NCBI GenBank assembly: GCA_964416195.1
Contig: CAYQDB010000011.1
Coordinates: forward strand, 1 to 64,000
Source of the DNA: CAYQDB01 sp964416195
GTDB lineage: Bacteria > Zixibacteria > MSB-5A5 > GN15 > FEB-12
Length of the DNA: 64,000 nt
Direction: 5' to 3'
Below the pieces are notes generated by a model. The model was not told the origin of the DNA. It saw nothing but the letters and a program-made list of their open reading frames with translations, and ran no database searches. A program made the translations under genes and the position numbers. Positions 51,791-61,141 of the stretch are shown piece after piece; the stretch's first letter is position 1, and each line of letters opens with the position of its first letter.

Positions 51791-53062
51791 ATGAAATCCC
51801 CAATACAAACCGTTTTCCTGCTGGCTGTAGCCGGTCTTTTTCCGCTAGCACACTGCTACTGTCAAAATGAACAGAAAGCAAGTGACACACTGCGGAGCCT
51901 GGCTCCAAAGATTTATATCGATTGCATGGAGTGTTCTCGCTCAGACGAAGATCACTTCAGAACAGAACTCACGCTCGTCAACTTTGTTCGGGATCGCAAA
52001 CAAGCCGACATCCACATTCTCATCACGACACAAGGCACCGGCGGCGGTGGCGATGAAATCACAATCGAGTTTATCGGTCAGCATGAATACGAGAATATGG
52101 TTGATACCCTGAAATTTTTCACAAAAGAGTCAGACACCGAGGATATGATCCGCAGCGCCGCCGTACGTACACTCAAGATGGGCCTGATGCGCTATGTGGC
52201 TAAAACTCCCCTGGCTGAGCATGTTGCCATAGAGTACACGCAACCGTCGGAACCTGCCGCCGTCGTCGACAAGTGGAACTACTGGGTGTTCGAGATCGAG
52301 GCCAATACCTGGTTAAACGGTGAGAAGTCACGGCGATATGTGAGTTTCTGGGGTAATATCTCAGCCAGACGGGTCACGAAACAGTCGAAAATAGATTTCT
52401 CTATCTGGGGAAACTATGACGAAAGCAAATTTGATTACGAAGACTATAAAGCCTTGAGCATTTCCAGAAGCAAAGGCGCCGAGGCAAGTTTCGTCTGGAG
52501 CCTGAGTGATCACTGGTCGGCGGGCTTGTCAAGTGAGATCTACTCTTCCACATACAGCAATAAGAAAATAGGTGTCTGGTGTGCACCGGGCATCGAATAT
52601 AACATATTTCCCTACGACCAGTCGACGCGCCGCCAGCTCCGATTTACCTACCGGCTTAGCACCACCTATGTCGACTACGAGGAAGAAACCATATATGACA
52701 AAACCTCCGAATGGCTGCCGGCAGAGAGATTGAGCGTGTCGCTCGATTTAATCCAAACCTGGGGATCCGTACATACGTCCCTTACAGGTTCGCACTACTT
52801 TCACGACTTTGATAGAAATCGACTGCAACTATACAGCCAACTGTCGGTTCGCCTTTTTGAAGGTTTTTCTTTCAATATCAACGGCAGTATATCTCGCATC
52901 CACGACCAACTTTCCCTGCCGAAGGGTGAGGCCACTGAAGAGGAGGTGCTACTACAGCGACGAGAGCTTGCGACCAGTTACGACTATTGGGCATCTATAG
53001 GTGTCAGTTACTCCTTCGGGTCGATCTATAACAACATCGTCAATCCACGATTTGGGAATTAA
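51791..53062 (+). CDS. Outer-membrane barrel protein with a CsgG-like N-terminal region
   Basis: A 423-residue protein with a signal peptide (TVFLLAVAGLFPLAHC). The first domain, with IYIDCMECSRSDEDHFRTEL and NFVRDRKQADIHILITTQGTG, looks like the small alpha/beta unit seen in CsgG/TolB-like envelope proteins. From residue about 160 on there are alternating amphipathic strands ending in SYSFGSIYNNIVNPRF, an outer-membrane barrel. I know this layout from FCB-group proteins of unknown function. It has its own promoter, a strong ribosome site (GAGGAAGG), and stands alone. Confidence 0.78.
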   Translation: MKSPIQTVFLLAVAGLFPLAHCYCQNEQKASDTLRSLAPKIYIDCMECSRSDEDHFRTELTLVNFVRDRKQADIHILITTQGTGGGGDEITIEFIGQHEYENMVDTLKFFTKESDTEDMIRSAAVRTLKMGLMRYVAKTPLAEHVAIEYTQPSEPAAVVDKWNYWVFEIEANTWLNGEKSRRYVSFWGNISARRVTKQSKIDFSIWGNYDESKFDYEDYKALSISRSKGAEASFVWSLSDHWSAGLSSEIYSSTYSNKKIGVWCAPGIEYNIFPYDQSTRRQLRFTYRLSTTYVDYEEETIYDKTSEWLPAERLSVSLDLIQTWGSVHTSLTGSHYFHDFDRNRLQLYSQLSVRLFEGFSFNINGSISRIHDQLSLPKGEATEEEVLLQRRELATSYDYWASIGVSYSFGSIYNNIVNPRFGN

Positions 53063-53305
53063 GATATCTCGCTAAGCTGATCTTTCAAGTGTAACAAGCT
53101 TCGGGAACATCCAAACCACTACATCTCATCACTAACCGTATCTGAACGCCAAAAGATGTCTACCTTCATCTAGTATATAACCGAGGTGAATATCCCCTCG
53201 CCCCTCAGTCTACCAACATACTCTATTGTCATGCAATAGGTTACGGCAACTAAGCCCTAGCGGCTGGTCAATCTATCATTAATACGAGATAGACGAAATC
53301 ATATG

Positions 53306-53326
53306 AAAACAGGGAACTGTTTTTTT
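53306..53326 (+). terminator. Possible intrinsic terminator
   Basis: AAAACAG, loop GGAA, CTGTTTT and a further T run give a seven-pair, A/T-rich stem. It lies 240 bases past the outer-membrane gene and just before the suf promoter. The rest of the 350-base gap (53063-53349) shows nothing else except a small CTATTG/CAATAG hairpin near 53222. Confidence 0.35.
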
Positions 53327-53349
53327 ATCTTCTCTGTTAAAGAAAATAC

Positions 53350-53378
53350 TTTACAAATTTGTAATGTTTTTGTATAGT
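53350..53378 (+). promoter_or_regulatory. Promoter of the suf operon
   Basis: TTTACA and TATAGT, each five of six to consensus, are exactly 17 bases apart. The start codon of the Rrf2 gene is 35 bases after the -10 box. The -35 box is overlapped by a perfect palindrome, which marks the promoter as repressible. Confidence 0.75.
53351..53364. promoter_or_regulatory. 14-base palindromic operator, probable Rrf2 site
   Basis: TTACAAATTTGTAA is identical to its reverse complement and covers most of the -35 box and part of the spacer. A regulator bound here would block RNA polymerase. The adjacent gene encodes an Rrf2/IscR-type protein, a family that often represses its own operon, so I infer autoregulation. 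Confidence 0.7.
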
Positions 53379-53412
53379 GGTTGATCGTAATTGATTATAT
53401 GGTGCTTAGACA

Positions 53413-53949
53413 ATGAGAATATCAGCTCTTGAAAGATACGGCCTAAGATGCCTGGTGGCTCTAGCACGGGAAGGACCGGACCGGCAACTATCTATTTCTG
53501 AGATTGCCGAAATGGAGGGACTGTCCGTCGCTTACGCTTCCAAGCTCATGTCGATTCTTCGCAAGGCTGGTCTGGTAGCAGCAGTTCGCGGACGCAGCGG
53601 CGGCTTCTGCATTATGCATGATCCCCGTGAAGTGAGCCTGTTTGAGGTGCTTACCTCGCTTGGCGGCCCATTGATTGAACCGGACCAATGCGCCCGATAC
53701 ACGGGACAACTGGGCAGGTGTGTACATTACGACAACTGCTCCGTGCAGAATGTCCTTGACGGCCTGGCAGGTTACGTGGGCAATCTTCTCTCCAATACCA
53801 CGTTACAGGACCTGATTGACAGCGAGAAGCCCGGCTCCGTCGAGGGTGCTAATTCTCACCTTATAGCAGGCGGCTCCCTCTTGAGAGTCCAATCGGTGCA
53901 AAAGAGCAACAGGAGCGACAAGATAAAAGCGACGAATGTTAAACAATGA
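53413..53949 (+). CDS. Rrf2-family regulator, probable [2Fe-2S] sensor of the suf operon
   Basis: A 178-residue winged-helix Rrf2 protein: SISEIAEMEGLSVAYASKLMSILRKAGLV is the helix-turn-helix, and VRGRSGGF is the wing. Three cysteines, at residues 93, 103 and 109 (DQCARYTGQLGRC...DNC), lie where IscR and SufR-like members bind a cluster, although the first gap is longer than IscR's. It starts 35 bases after the promoter and is followed directly by sufC. It should repress the operon when holding a cluster and release it on Fe-S stress. The C-terminal 40 residues are variable. Confidence 0.88.
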   Translation: MRISALERYGLRCLVALAREGPDRQLSISEIAEMEGLSVAYASKLMSILRKAGLVAAVRGRSGGFCIMHDPREVSLFEVLTSLGGPLIEPDQCARYTGQLGRCVHYDNCSVQNVLDGLAGYVGNLLSNTTLQDLIDSEKPGSVEGANSHLIAGGSLLRVQSVQKSNRSDKIKATNVKQ

Positions 53950-53970
53950 CAGTTGAAGGGTACGAGACCA

Positions 53971-54741
53971 ATGGCTGATAGAAAACCACTGTTTGGTTTT
54001 AGGGACATACATGTTGAGGTGGAAGGGAAGGAAGTTGTAAACGGCGTCTCTCTGGAGATATGCCCCGGTGAGATTCACGCCATTATGGGTCCCAATGGCT
54101 CCGGCAAATCCTCTCTCTCCAACGCCCTCATGGGGCATCCCGGCTATGCCATTGCCAAAGGTGAGGCGTATCTTGATGAGCATAACCTGTTAAAGTTGAG
54201 TGCCGATGAACGTTCCCGGGCCGGCCTGTTTCTTGCCTTCCAGTACCCGCTTGCAATTCCGGGTGTGACAGTGGCCAACTTCATGCGAACAGCAGTGAAA
54301 TCACATCGCGGGAAAGATGCCGATATGTCTGACTTCCGCAAATCATTCTTCAAGGAGATGGAGGATCTGTCAATTGATCGCTCCTTTGCCACCAGATACC
54401 TGAATGAGGGCTTTTCCGGCGGGGAAAAGAAGCGAGTCGAAATCCTGCAAATGGCCATGCTGAACCCAAAAATCGCTCTGCTGGACGAGACGGACTCAGG
54501 ACTGGATATTGATGCTCTCAAAACTGTTTCTGACGGTATCAACCGCTTCCACAGCGACAACAACGGTATCCTTCTGGTCACCCACTACCAGCGGTTGCTG
54601 AACTACGTCAGGCCACATCACGTTCACGTCATGATGCACGGCAGGTTTGTCAAGGCCGGCGGGCCCGACCTGGCTCTCCAGCTTGAAGAAAAAGGCTACG
54701 ACTGGATAGAGCAGGAAATGCGCGAAGAGGCAGAGGCATAG
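53971..54741 (+). CDS. sufC: Fe-S assembly ATPase SufC
   Basis: An ABC-type ATPase without membrane partner. It has GPNGSGKSSLSNALMGHPGY (Walker A), FSGGEKKRVEILQMA (signature) and ALLDETDSGLDIDAL (Walker B and D-loop), and H-loop THYQRLL. It pairs with SufB and SufD to drive conformational changes of the scaffold. I choose the ATG at 53971 (256 residues); a TTG six codons upstream would give a longer start. It lies about 20 bases after the regulator. Confidence 0.96.
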   Translation: MADRKPLFGFRDIHVEVEGKEVVNGVSLEICPGEIHAIMGPNGSGKSSLSNALMGHPGYAIAKGEAYLDEHNLLKLSADERSRAGLFLAFQYPLAIPGVTVANFMRTAVKSHRGKDADMSDFRKSFFKEMEDLSIDRSFATRYLNEGFSGGEKKRVEILQMAMLNPKIALLDETDSGLDIDALKTVSDGINRFHSDNNGILLVTHYQRLLNYVRPHHVHVMMHGRFVKAGGPDLALQLEEKGYDWIEQEMREEAEA

Positions 54742-54743
54742 CT

Positions 54744-56177
54744 ATGGCTGACTCGACAAACCCACAGAACGAAAAGCTGTCTTCACTCAACACTGACTAC
54801 GCTGCCAAGTATGGTTTCCACGACCCGGTAGACTACTTCCACAAGGGCGCTAAGGGGATCAATCACGGAGTCGTCGAGATGATCTCCCGGATGAAAAAGG
54901 AGCCGAAGTGGATGGCCGAGCGTCGCCACGAAGCGCTGGACATATTCCTCTCAAAACCGATGCCGCTGTGGGGAAACACCAAGCTATTGAGCGAGATCGA
55001 TCTTACCGATATCTACTATTTCATGAAGCCGGTTGAAGAGCAGAGCAAGAGTTGGGATGATGTACCGGATTACATCAAGAGGACTTTTGACCGTCTTGGG
55101 ATTCCCGAAGCAGAAAGGAGGTTCCTCGGCGGTGTCTCTGCTCAGTACGAATCAGAGGTCGTCTACCACTCAATGCGCGAGGAACTTAAGAAACAAGGGG
55201 TAATATTCCTCGACATGGACAGCGCCCTCCGCGAACAGGAAGAAACCGTGCGGCATTACTTCGGGACGATCATTCCTTCCACCGACAACAAATTCGCGGC
55301 TCTAAATACGGCCGCATGGTCGGGCGGTTCGTTCATTTACATACCACCGGGTCTGAATGTGAAAATTCCACTACAGGCCTATTTTCGAATCAATGCCGAG
55401 AACATGGGGCAGTTCGAACGAACGCTCATCATTGCCGACAAAGGCTCCCGGATACATTATATCGAAGGCTGCACAGCGCCGATTTACTCAACTGACTCAC
55501 TGCATGCGGCGGTCGTGGAAGTGATCGCTCTGGAGGGTTCCTATATCCGGTATACAACAATTCAGAACTGGTCCCGCAATGTCTTCAACCTCGTCACCAA
55601 GCGTGCTTCTGCCTATCGGAATGCCACCGTTGAATGGATCGACGGGAACATCGGTTCTCGGTTAAGTATGAAGTACCCTTGTATCCAGCTCTTAGGTGAA
55701 GGGGCAAAAGCCGAGGTTCTCTCGGTTGCTCTTGCCGGCGCCGGACAGCACCAGGATGCCGGAGCCAAGGTAATCCATGCTGCCCCCAACACCTCGTCGC
55801 GCATCACCTCCAAGTCCATCTCGAAGGATGACGGGCGCGCCTCGTATCGCGGACTGGTCAAGATTCACAAGAACGCCGTCAACTCCAAGGCGTCGGTTCA
55901 GTGCGACGCCTTGCTCATCGGAGAACAGGCTCGCTCCGACACTTACCCGACGATGGAAATCGACAACGACCAGGTCAGGGTGGAACACGAAGCCCGTGTG
56001 TCTAAAGTGGCCGAAGAACAACTGTTCTATCTTACCAGCCGCGGTCTCAGCGAGGATGAGGCCCGTCTTCTGATCATCAACGGCTTTATGGAACCCTTTA
56101 CCAAAGAGCTTCCGATGGAATACGCCGTGGAACTGAACCGACTGATAGAACTTGAAATGGAAGGTAACGTAGGATAG
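54744..56177 (+). CDS. sufB: Fe-S assembly scaffold SufB
   Basis: The 477-residue scaffold on which [4Fe-4S] clusters form with SufC and SufD. The beta-helix core has CTAPIYSTDSLHAAVVEV with the key Cys and its neighbours, NWSRNVFNLVTKRA, and ARVSKVAEEQLFYLTSRGLSE at the C-terminus. The length is normal. It starts 3 bases after sufC. Confidence 0.97.
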   Translation: MADSTNPQNEKLSSLNTDYAAKYGFHDPVDYFHKGAKGINHGVVEMISRMKKEPKWMAERRHEALDIFLSKPMPLWGNTKLLSEIDLTDIYYFMKPVEEQSKSWDDVPDYIKRTFDRLGIPEAERRFLGGVSAQYESEVVYHSMREELKKQGVIFLDMDSALREQEETVRHYFGTIIPSTDNKFAALNTAAWSGGSFIYIPPGLNVKIPLQAYFRINAENMGQFERTLIIADKGSRIHYIEGCTAPIYSTDSLHAAVVEVIALEGSYIRYTTIQNWSRNVFNLVTKRASAYRNATVEWIDGNIGSRLSMKYPCIQLLGEGAKAEVLSVALAGAGQHQDAGAKVIHAAPNTSSRITSKSISKDDGRASYRGLVKIHKNAVNSKASVQCDALLIGEQARSDTYPTMEIDNDQVRVEHEARVSKVAEEQLFYLTSRGLSEDEARLLIINGFMEPFTKELPMEYAVELNRLIELEMEGNVG

Positions 56178-56179
56178 CT

Positions 56180-57514
56180 ATGGATAATGCTACAGCGACA
56201 AAGGCAACCGATTCTGCATATCTGATCGATGAACTTGCTCCGGCGCTGAATCGCGGGCCCAAGTGGCTTAAAGAAAAGAGACAGGCCTCTCGCGAAGCGT
56301 TTAATAGCGCCCCTCTCCCCCGCCGGGAACTGCACCTATGGCGTTATACCGACCCAGGCAAGTTCCTGATCAAGCAGGGCAGCATAACAGACACACTTCC
56401 TGTAAAAGAGCATGATACCGTCGAAGAAATCAAACTGAGTAGCCTGAAGCGTGGGCACCTCTCCGGCCTGGTGAACGACCTCGGTGGACAAGAGATCAGA
56501 TTCTACGGAGTCGATGATTTGACAAAAAGGGGCATCATCGTTTCACGCCTTTCAGAAGCCATTGACAAATATCCCGAACTGGTCGAAAAGTACCTCTACC
56601 AGTTGGTCAACAGTCAGACGGGTAAGTTCGAGGCGATGAACGGTGCTCTCTTCAACGATGGCATCTTTATACATGTTCCTGACAGTATCGCACTTGAGAG
56701 CCCCTTGCACCTGCTGCGTGAATCTGGAGGAGAAAACTCGGCCTGCTTCCCTCGCCTGCTGATTATCGTCGGGAAAAACGCCGAGTTGACCGTGATCGAT
56801 GAGTACACTGGCGGCTCGCCAAACATCGAGCAGGGCACCAGCTACACCAACAGTGCTGTTGAGATTTTTGGTCTTGAAAACAGCCGCACCCGTTACGTCT
56901 CCCTTCAACGACAGACGGCAGGCACGCATTCGTACCTGACTCATCGGGCCAGAATAGAGCGCGATGCCACGATGCTGACCATCTCACTTGCCTTCGGGGC
57001 ATCAGTATCGAAACAGAATCTCGGCATTATCCTTAATGGTAAGGGAGCCGAAAGCAATTTGTACGGTCTGTTATTCGGTTCGCAGTCCCAGCATTTTGAC
57101 AGCCACACCCGGCACCACCATGTTGCCAACAAGACGCTGTCAAATATCGACTTCAAGGTGGTACTTCGCGACCGGGCAGAGTCAGCCTACACCGGCCAGA
57201 TTCGAATTGAAAAGGGAGCCAGAACCTGCGAGGCCTACCAGGAGAACCGCAATCTATTGTTGAATAAAGGAACCAGAGCCGAGACCATCCCGGAACTGGA
57301 GATTCTCAACGAGGATGTGATGTGTACGCACGGCGCCACCCTCGGCCCTATCGACCCACTTGAGGTTTTCTACCTAACATCACGCGGGATTCACCAAGCT
57401 GAAGCTGTCCGCATGATTGTCTCCGGTTTTGTGGAAGCAACCCTGCGGAAAGTCCCGGGAGATATGCAAGAACGAATCAGTAACTTCGTCGCTCAACGTC
57501 TGGAGGATATATAG
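56180..57514 (+). CDS. sufD: Fe-S assembly protein SufD
   Basis: A 444-residue SufB paralogue that completes the SufBC2D complex. The C-terminus ATLGPIDPLEVFYLTSRGI and the conserved His in GATLGP region are visible, with HVANKTLSNIDFKVVLRDRA in the beta-helix. It starts two bases after sufB. The N-terminal 130 residues are divergent, as is usual. Confidence 0.95.
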   Translation: MDNATATKATDSAYLIDELAPALNRGPKWLKEKRQASREAFNSAPLPRRELHLWRYTDPGKFLIKQGSITDTLPVKEHDTVEEIKLSSLKRGHLSGLVNDLGGQEIRFYGVDDLTKRGIIVSRLSEAIDKYPELVEKYLYQLVNSQTGKFEAMNGALFNDGIFIHVPDSIALESPLHLLRESGGENSACFPRLLIIVGKNAELTVIDEYTGGSPNIEQGTSYTNSAVEIFGLENSRTRYVSLQRQTAGTHSYLTHRARIERDATMLTISLAFGASVSKQNLGIILNGKGAESNLYGLLFGSQSQHFDSHTRHHHVANKTLSNIDFKVVLRDRAESAYTGQIRIEKGARTCEAYQENRNLLLNKGTRAETIPELEILNEDVMCTHGATLGPIDPLEVFYLTSRGIHQAEAVRMIVSGFVEATLRKVPGDMQERISNFVAQRLEDI

Positions 57515-57517
57515 CAC

Positions 57518-57829
57518 ATGGCTCAATTCAGAAAAGTGGCCGCTGTGCAGGAGATACCGGCAGGGAGCATGAAAGCGTTTGAAATCGATCACTACCTAAT
57601 TGTCATCTGCAACACCGGCGATGGTATATTCGCTGTTGCGGATGAATGTTCGCACGATTCGGCTCCTATCAGCACGGGTGAACTACGCGGAGAGGAAGTC
57701 GTCTGTGCGCGCCATGGAGCACGGTTCAGTGTTAAGGATGGAAGCGTAAAAACACCGCCGGCAGTAGTTCCGATCGACATCTACCAAGTCAGAGTCGAAG
57801 GGAAAGACATTCTGGTTCTGCTCGATTGA
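57518..57829 (+). CDS. Rieske-type [2Fe-2S] ferredoxin in the suf operon
   Basis: A 103-residue non-heme Rieske protein with the two ligand pairs DECSHDS (Cys-x-His) and VVCARHGARF (Cys-x-x-His). Such small ferredoxins are found within suf operons of Gram-positive and other bacteria, where they probably donate electrons during assembly or maturation. It overlaps the start region of sufS and is three bases after sufD. Confidence 0.9.
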   Translation: MAQFRKVAAVQEIPAGSMKAFEIDHYLIVICNTGDGIFAVADECSHDSAPISTGELRGEEVVCARHGARFSVKDGSVKTPPAVVPIDIYQVRVEGKDILVLLD

Positions 57830-57861
57830 AGCAGGTGGTTTCAAAAGGAAGGCATACACAG

Positions 57862-59139
57862 ATGGAATCGAAGACAAAAAGCACATCGACAGCCATCGAT
57901 TTTGAAAGCTGCCGTCTGAATCATGAAAGCATCAAGGCGGACTTCCCAATACTCAGCCAGACGATTGGCGGCCATCGCCTGGTCTATCTGGACAACGCCG
58001 CAACCACACAAAAGCCGCGAGTTGTCATTAACGCGCTCCTTGAGTATTACCGCAAGTTGAATGCCAATATCCACCGGGGGCTCCATCACCTTGCGGAGAA
58101 ATCCACCGAGGCATACGAGCATACCCGAGAGCATGTGGCTCGCTTTATCGGTAATGTCGATGCACACGAGATCATCTTTACCAGAGGTGCAACCGAATCG
58201 ATAAATCTGGTGGCTTACTCCTGGGGGGAAACAAACATCAGAGAGGGCGACGAGATTGTCATCACCGAGATGGAGCACCACTCCAACCTTGTGCCGTGGG
58301 TAATCCTTGCTCAGAAAAAGAAAGCGGTGCTTAAGCGGATACCGATTACACTCTGTGGACATCTCGATCTCAGCGACATCGACAGCATCATAACACCAAA
58401 AACAAAGCTGTTGGCCATAACGCACATGTCAAACGTACTGGGGACGATCAACCCTGTTGCAGAACTGACAGAACTGGCCAAGAAACAAGGGGCGGTGGTG
58501 CTGATTGACGGCGCCCAGGCTGTGCCTCACCTGCCGGTGGATGTGAAAGCTCTGGGAGCTGACTTCTATGCTTTCTCCGCTCACAAGATGCTCGGCCCGA
58601 CGGGTGTCGGCGTGCTCTACGGTCGACGCAAACTTCTAGAGGCCATGCCGCCTTTCAACATGGGGGGCGAGATGATCCGTCAGGTTCGGTTTGACCGGAT
58701 CACCTGGGCCGATATTCCATACAAGTTTGAAGGCGGAACCCCGAATATCGCCAACGTCGTCGCCTTTGACGCCGCACTGACGTATCTTGAAGAGATGGGT
58801 ATGGACAATGTCCGCCAGCACGAAATTAACCTTATACGTTACGCTATTGAACGCTTGTCGCAAGTTAAGGGAATCGACATTCAGGGGCCGCAGGAGTACG
58901 CTCAGCGAGGAGGAGTCATATCATTTACTGACGTCGACATTCACCCGCATGACATCAGTACCTTCCTTGATTCCAAAGGCATCGCGATTAGAGCCGGCCA
59001 CCACTGCGCCCAACCGCTGATGGGTGTTCTCGGCAAGATTGCCACGGCGAGAGCCTCCCTGTATATTTATAATGATGAGGCCGATGTCGACGCGCTGGTG
59101 GAAGCCCTGAACGAAATGAGGAGATATTTCGGACTATGA
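57862..59139 (+). CDS. sufS: Cysteine desulfurase SufS
   Basis: A PLP enzyme that takes sulfur from cysteine for clusters. It has YLDNAATTQKP, RGATESINLVAYSWG, DGAQAVPHLPVDV, the PLP Lys in AFSAHKMLGPTGVG and the active Cys in RAGHHCAQPLM, the SufS-type short loop. I choose ATG 57862 (425 residues), close to the family norm of about 410; a TTG 12 codons upstream overlaps the ferredoxin stop. The sulfur acceptor SufU is next. Confidence 0.96.
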   Translation: MESKTKSTSTAIDFESCRLNHESIKADFPILSQTIGGHRLVYLDNAATTQKPRVVINALLEYYRKLNANIHRGLHHLAEKSTEAYEHTREHVARFIGNVDAHEIIFTRGATESINLVAYSWGETNIREGDEIVITEMEHHSNLVPWVILAQKKKAVLKRIPITLCGHLDLSDIDSIITPKTKLLAITHMSNVLGTINPVAELTELAKKQGAVVLIDGAQAVPHLPVDVKALGADFYAFSAHKMLGPTGVGVLYGRRKLLEAMPPFNMGGEMIRQVRFDRITWADIPYKFEGGTPNIANVVAFDAALTYLEEMGMDNVRQHEINLIRYAIERLSQVKGIDIQGPQEYAQRGGVISFTDVDIHPHDISTFLDSKGIAIRAGHHCAQPLMGVLGKIATARASLYIYNDEADVDALVEALNEMRRYFGL

Positions 59140-59615
59140 GCGAACCGCTCGACGACATGTATCGCGACATCATCCTCGACCACTACCGTTCGCCACGGGG
59201 GAGGAAACCTCTGAAGAAAGTAGACGTCACCTCCGATGGCTCTAACCCCTCCTGTGGCGACGAGGTATTCATGGAGGTAGAACTCGACAACGGCACGGTT
59301 AAGGATATTCATATCGACTGCCACGGCTGCGCCATCTCGGTTGCATCGGCTTCCATGCTGGCTGAGATCGTCAAGGGTAAGTCGATAGCTCAGACCAAGA
59401 TAATCGCCGAAACAGTCAAGAGAATGCTGAAAGGTGAGAACACCGAAATCCCTGACGACATTGGCGACCTTGATGCCTTGAAGGGCGTACGCAACTTCCC
59501 GGTACGCATCAAGTGTGCCCTTCTGGCGTGGGTTACCCTCCTGGAGGGAATCAAGAACTACGAAAAGGGCAACCGCAATGACCATGCCAAGCTGTCAACA
59601 GAAGATAATGAGTAA
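59136..59615 (+). CDS. sufU: Sulfur-transfer/scaffold protein SufU
   Basis: A 159-residue IscU-like protein with NPSCGDEV, HGCAIS and RIKCALLAW, the three cysteines used in the zinc-bound sulfur relay with SufS. The SufU-specific insert (about 18 residues around TEIPDDIGDLDALKG) is present. It overlaps sufS by 4 bases (ATGA). Confidence 0.94.
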   Translation: MSEPLDDMYRDIILDHYRSPRGRKPLKKVDVTSDGSNPSCGDEVFMEVELDNGTVKDIHIDCHGCAISVASASMLAEIVKGKSIAQTKIIAETVKRMLKGENTEIPDDIGDLDALKGVRNFPVRIKCALLAWVTLLEGIKNYEKGNRNDHAKLSTEDNE

Positions 59616-59679
59616 CCGCTCCGGGGAATGAGCAAAACCCAAGAGAGCACAAAGAGAAAGTGTAGCCTCCTGGGAGAGT

Positions 59680-59991
59680 ATGTCAGTGCCAACCAAGGAA
59701 GAAATCATCGCAGCCCTTAAGCAAGTCAAGGACCCTGAAGTCGGACTCAGTATCATCGATCTCGGATTAGTGTACGACGTCAGCATTGATGTGGACGGTA
59801 AAGTTCAGATCAAGATGACCCTCACGACCCCGGCCTGTCCCTACGGTAAAATCCTCATCGCTCAGGCGCATAGCGCAACCTCACAAGTGGGAGGCGTTAG
59901 GGAAGTCGATGTCAAGCTCGTCTGGGACCCACCATGGAACCCCAAGGAGATGTGCTCCGATCTCGCTAAGGATATCTTAAACATCTGGTAG
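59680..59991 (+). CDS. sufT: SufT/MIP18 family protein
   Basis: A 103-residue DUF59/MIP18 protein: DPEVGLSIIDLGLVYDV, then TLTTPACPYGKILIAQ with the reactive Cys and WDPPWNPKEMCSDLAKDIL. Such proteins help place clusters into target enzymes in SUF systems. GGGAGAGT stands just before the ATG, 65 bases after sufU. It ends 22 bases from the convergent nadA. Confidence 0.93.
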   Translation: MSVPTKEEIIAALKQVKDPEVGLSIIDLGLVYDVSIDVDGKVQIKMTLTTPACPYGKILIAQAHSATSQVGGVREVDVKLVWDPPWNPKEMCSDLAKDILNIW

Positions 59992-60013
59992 CGGAAGTGC
60001 GAAGGCAGCACAA

Positions 60014-61093
60014 TCAGCCTATCTCAAGCATCTTCTCAAGAGCCAGCAGAGCTTCACTTCGTACCGGCTCAGTAACCCTGATCGGTTTTATATCGGCCCA
60101 ATTCTCCAGCGTATAGGCCAGATCGTTGAGGGTCGTTCGATACATATTGGCGCAAACGGGGCAGGTCTGACCGGACAACTCAAAGATCTTCTTGTCCGGG
60201 TACTGACGGGCCATGCGGTTCACGAGATTCATCTCAGTCCCGATAGCGATAATCGACCCTACCGGCGCCTCGGCACAGTATTTCACAATGAAACTTGTTG
60301 AGCCATGCGCATCCGCCTGAGAGACAACATCCGGGATACATTCAGGATGAACTACTACCATCACCCCCGGATACTGCCGCCGCACCTGCTGGACGTGCTC
60401 CGCTTTGAAAGTAGTGTGGACATGGCAGTGGCCCTTCCACAGGACCAATCTGGCCCGGTCAATCTGTTCATCGGTCAGTCCGCCATTATCACGAGAGAAA
60501 TCCCAGATTACGATCTCGTCCGGTTTCAACCCGAACTTCATACCGGTGTTGTAACCGAGGTTCTCATCGGGAAAGAAGAACACTTTTTCTCTACGATCGA
60601 ATCCGTACTTAAACGCGTTGACAGCATTCGACGAGGTACAGATTACACCGCCGTAACGACCGGTAAATGCCTTCAAGCCGGCGGTGGTATTCATATAGGA
60701 GATCGGCATGATCTTGCGTTCAGCTCCAAACCGCTTGAGGTACCCCCAGGCTTCCATGACATCAGCCCTCTCCGCCATGTCGGCCATCGGGCAACCGGCC
60801 AGCGGATTAGGAAGAAAGACGGTCTGGTGGTCGCCGGTTAGAATATCAGCCGCCTCGGCCATGAAAAGAACGCCACAAAAAACAATGATCTCAGCTTCCT
60901 TGTGCTCAGCCGCTATCTCGGATAAGCCATAGCTGTCGCCAACATAGTCACCATATTCAACCACTTCAATGCGCTGGTAATGGTGGGTCAAGATGCACAG
61001 CTTCTTGCTGAGTTTTTTCTTGGCGGCTGTAATGCGTTCTTGCAGCTCGTCAGTCTTTGCTTCGCGATACTCTTTCGGAAGGGAAAAGTACAT
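60014..61093 (-). CDS. nadA: Quinolinate synthase NadA
   Basis: A 359-residue [4Fe-4S] enzyme that condenses iminoaspartate with dihydroxyacetone phosphate to quinolinate in NAD synthesis. FCGVLFMAE, VHPECIPDVV and GQTCPVCANMYRTTL give the three cluster Cys ligands, and HHYQR...GDYVGDSYGLS is the substrate end. No nadB or nadC lies in the window. Being convergent with the suf operon, it is not co-transcribed with it, but it depends on the clusters that system makes. Confidence 0.96.
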   Translation of the reverse strand: MYFSLPKEYREAKTDELQERITAAKKKLSKKLCILTHHYQRIEVVEYGDYVGDSYGLSEIAAEHKEAEIIVFCGVLFMAEAADILTGDHQTVFLPNPLAGCPMADMAERADVMEAWGYLKRFGAERKIMPISYMNTTAGLKAFTGRYGGVICTSSNAVNAFKYGFDRREKVFFFPDENLGYNTGMKFGLKPDEIVIWDFSRDNGGLTDEQIDRARLVLWKGHCHVHTTFKAEHVQQVRRQYPGVMVVVHPECIPDVVSQADAHGSTSFIVKYCAEAPVGSIIAIGTEMNLVNRMARQYPDKKIFELSGQTCPVCANMYRTTLNDLAYTLENWADIKPIRVTEPVRSEALLALEKMLEIG

Positions 61094-61141
61094 ATACCTA
61101 ATCTTTCTGTTTCGCTCTCTTTGGCCGAGTCAGCTTCGTAG

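Noticed and set aside
57841..58425. Minus-strand open frame opposite sufS
   Set aside because: Antisense to a clear sufS gene, with a composition typical of a mirrored frame.
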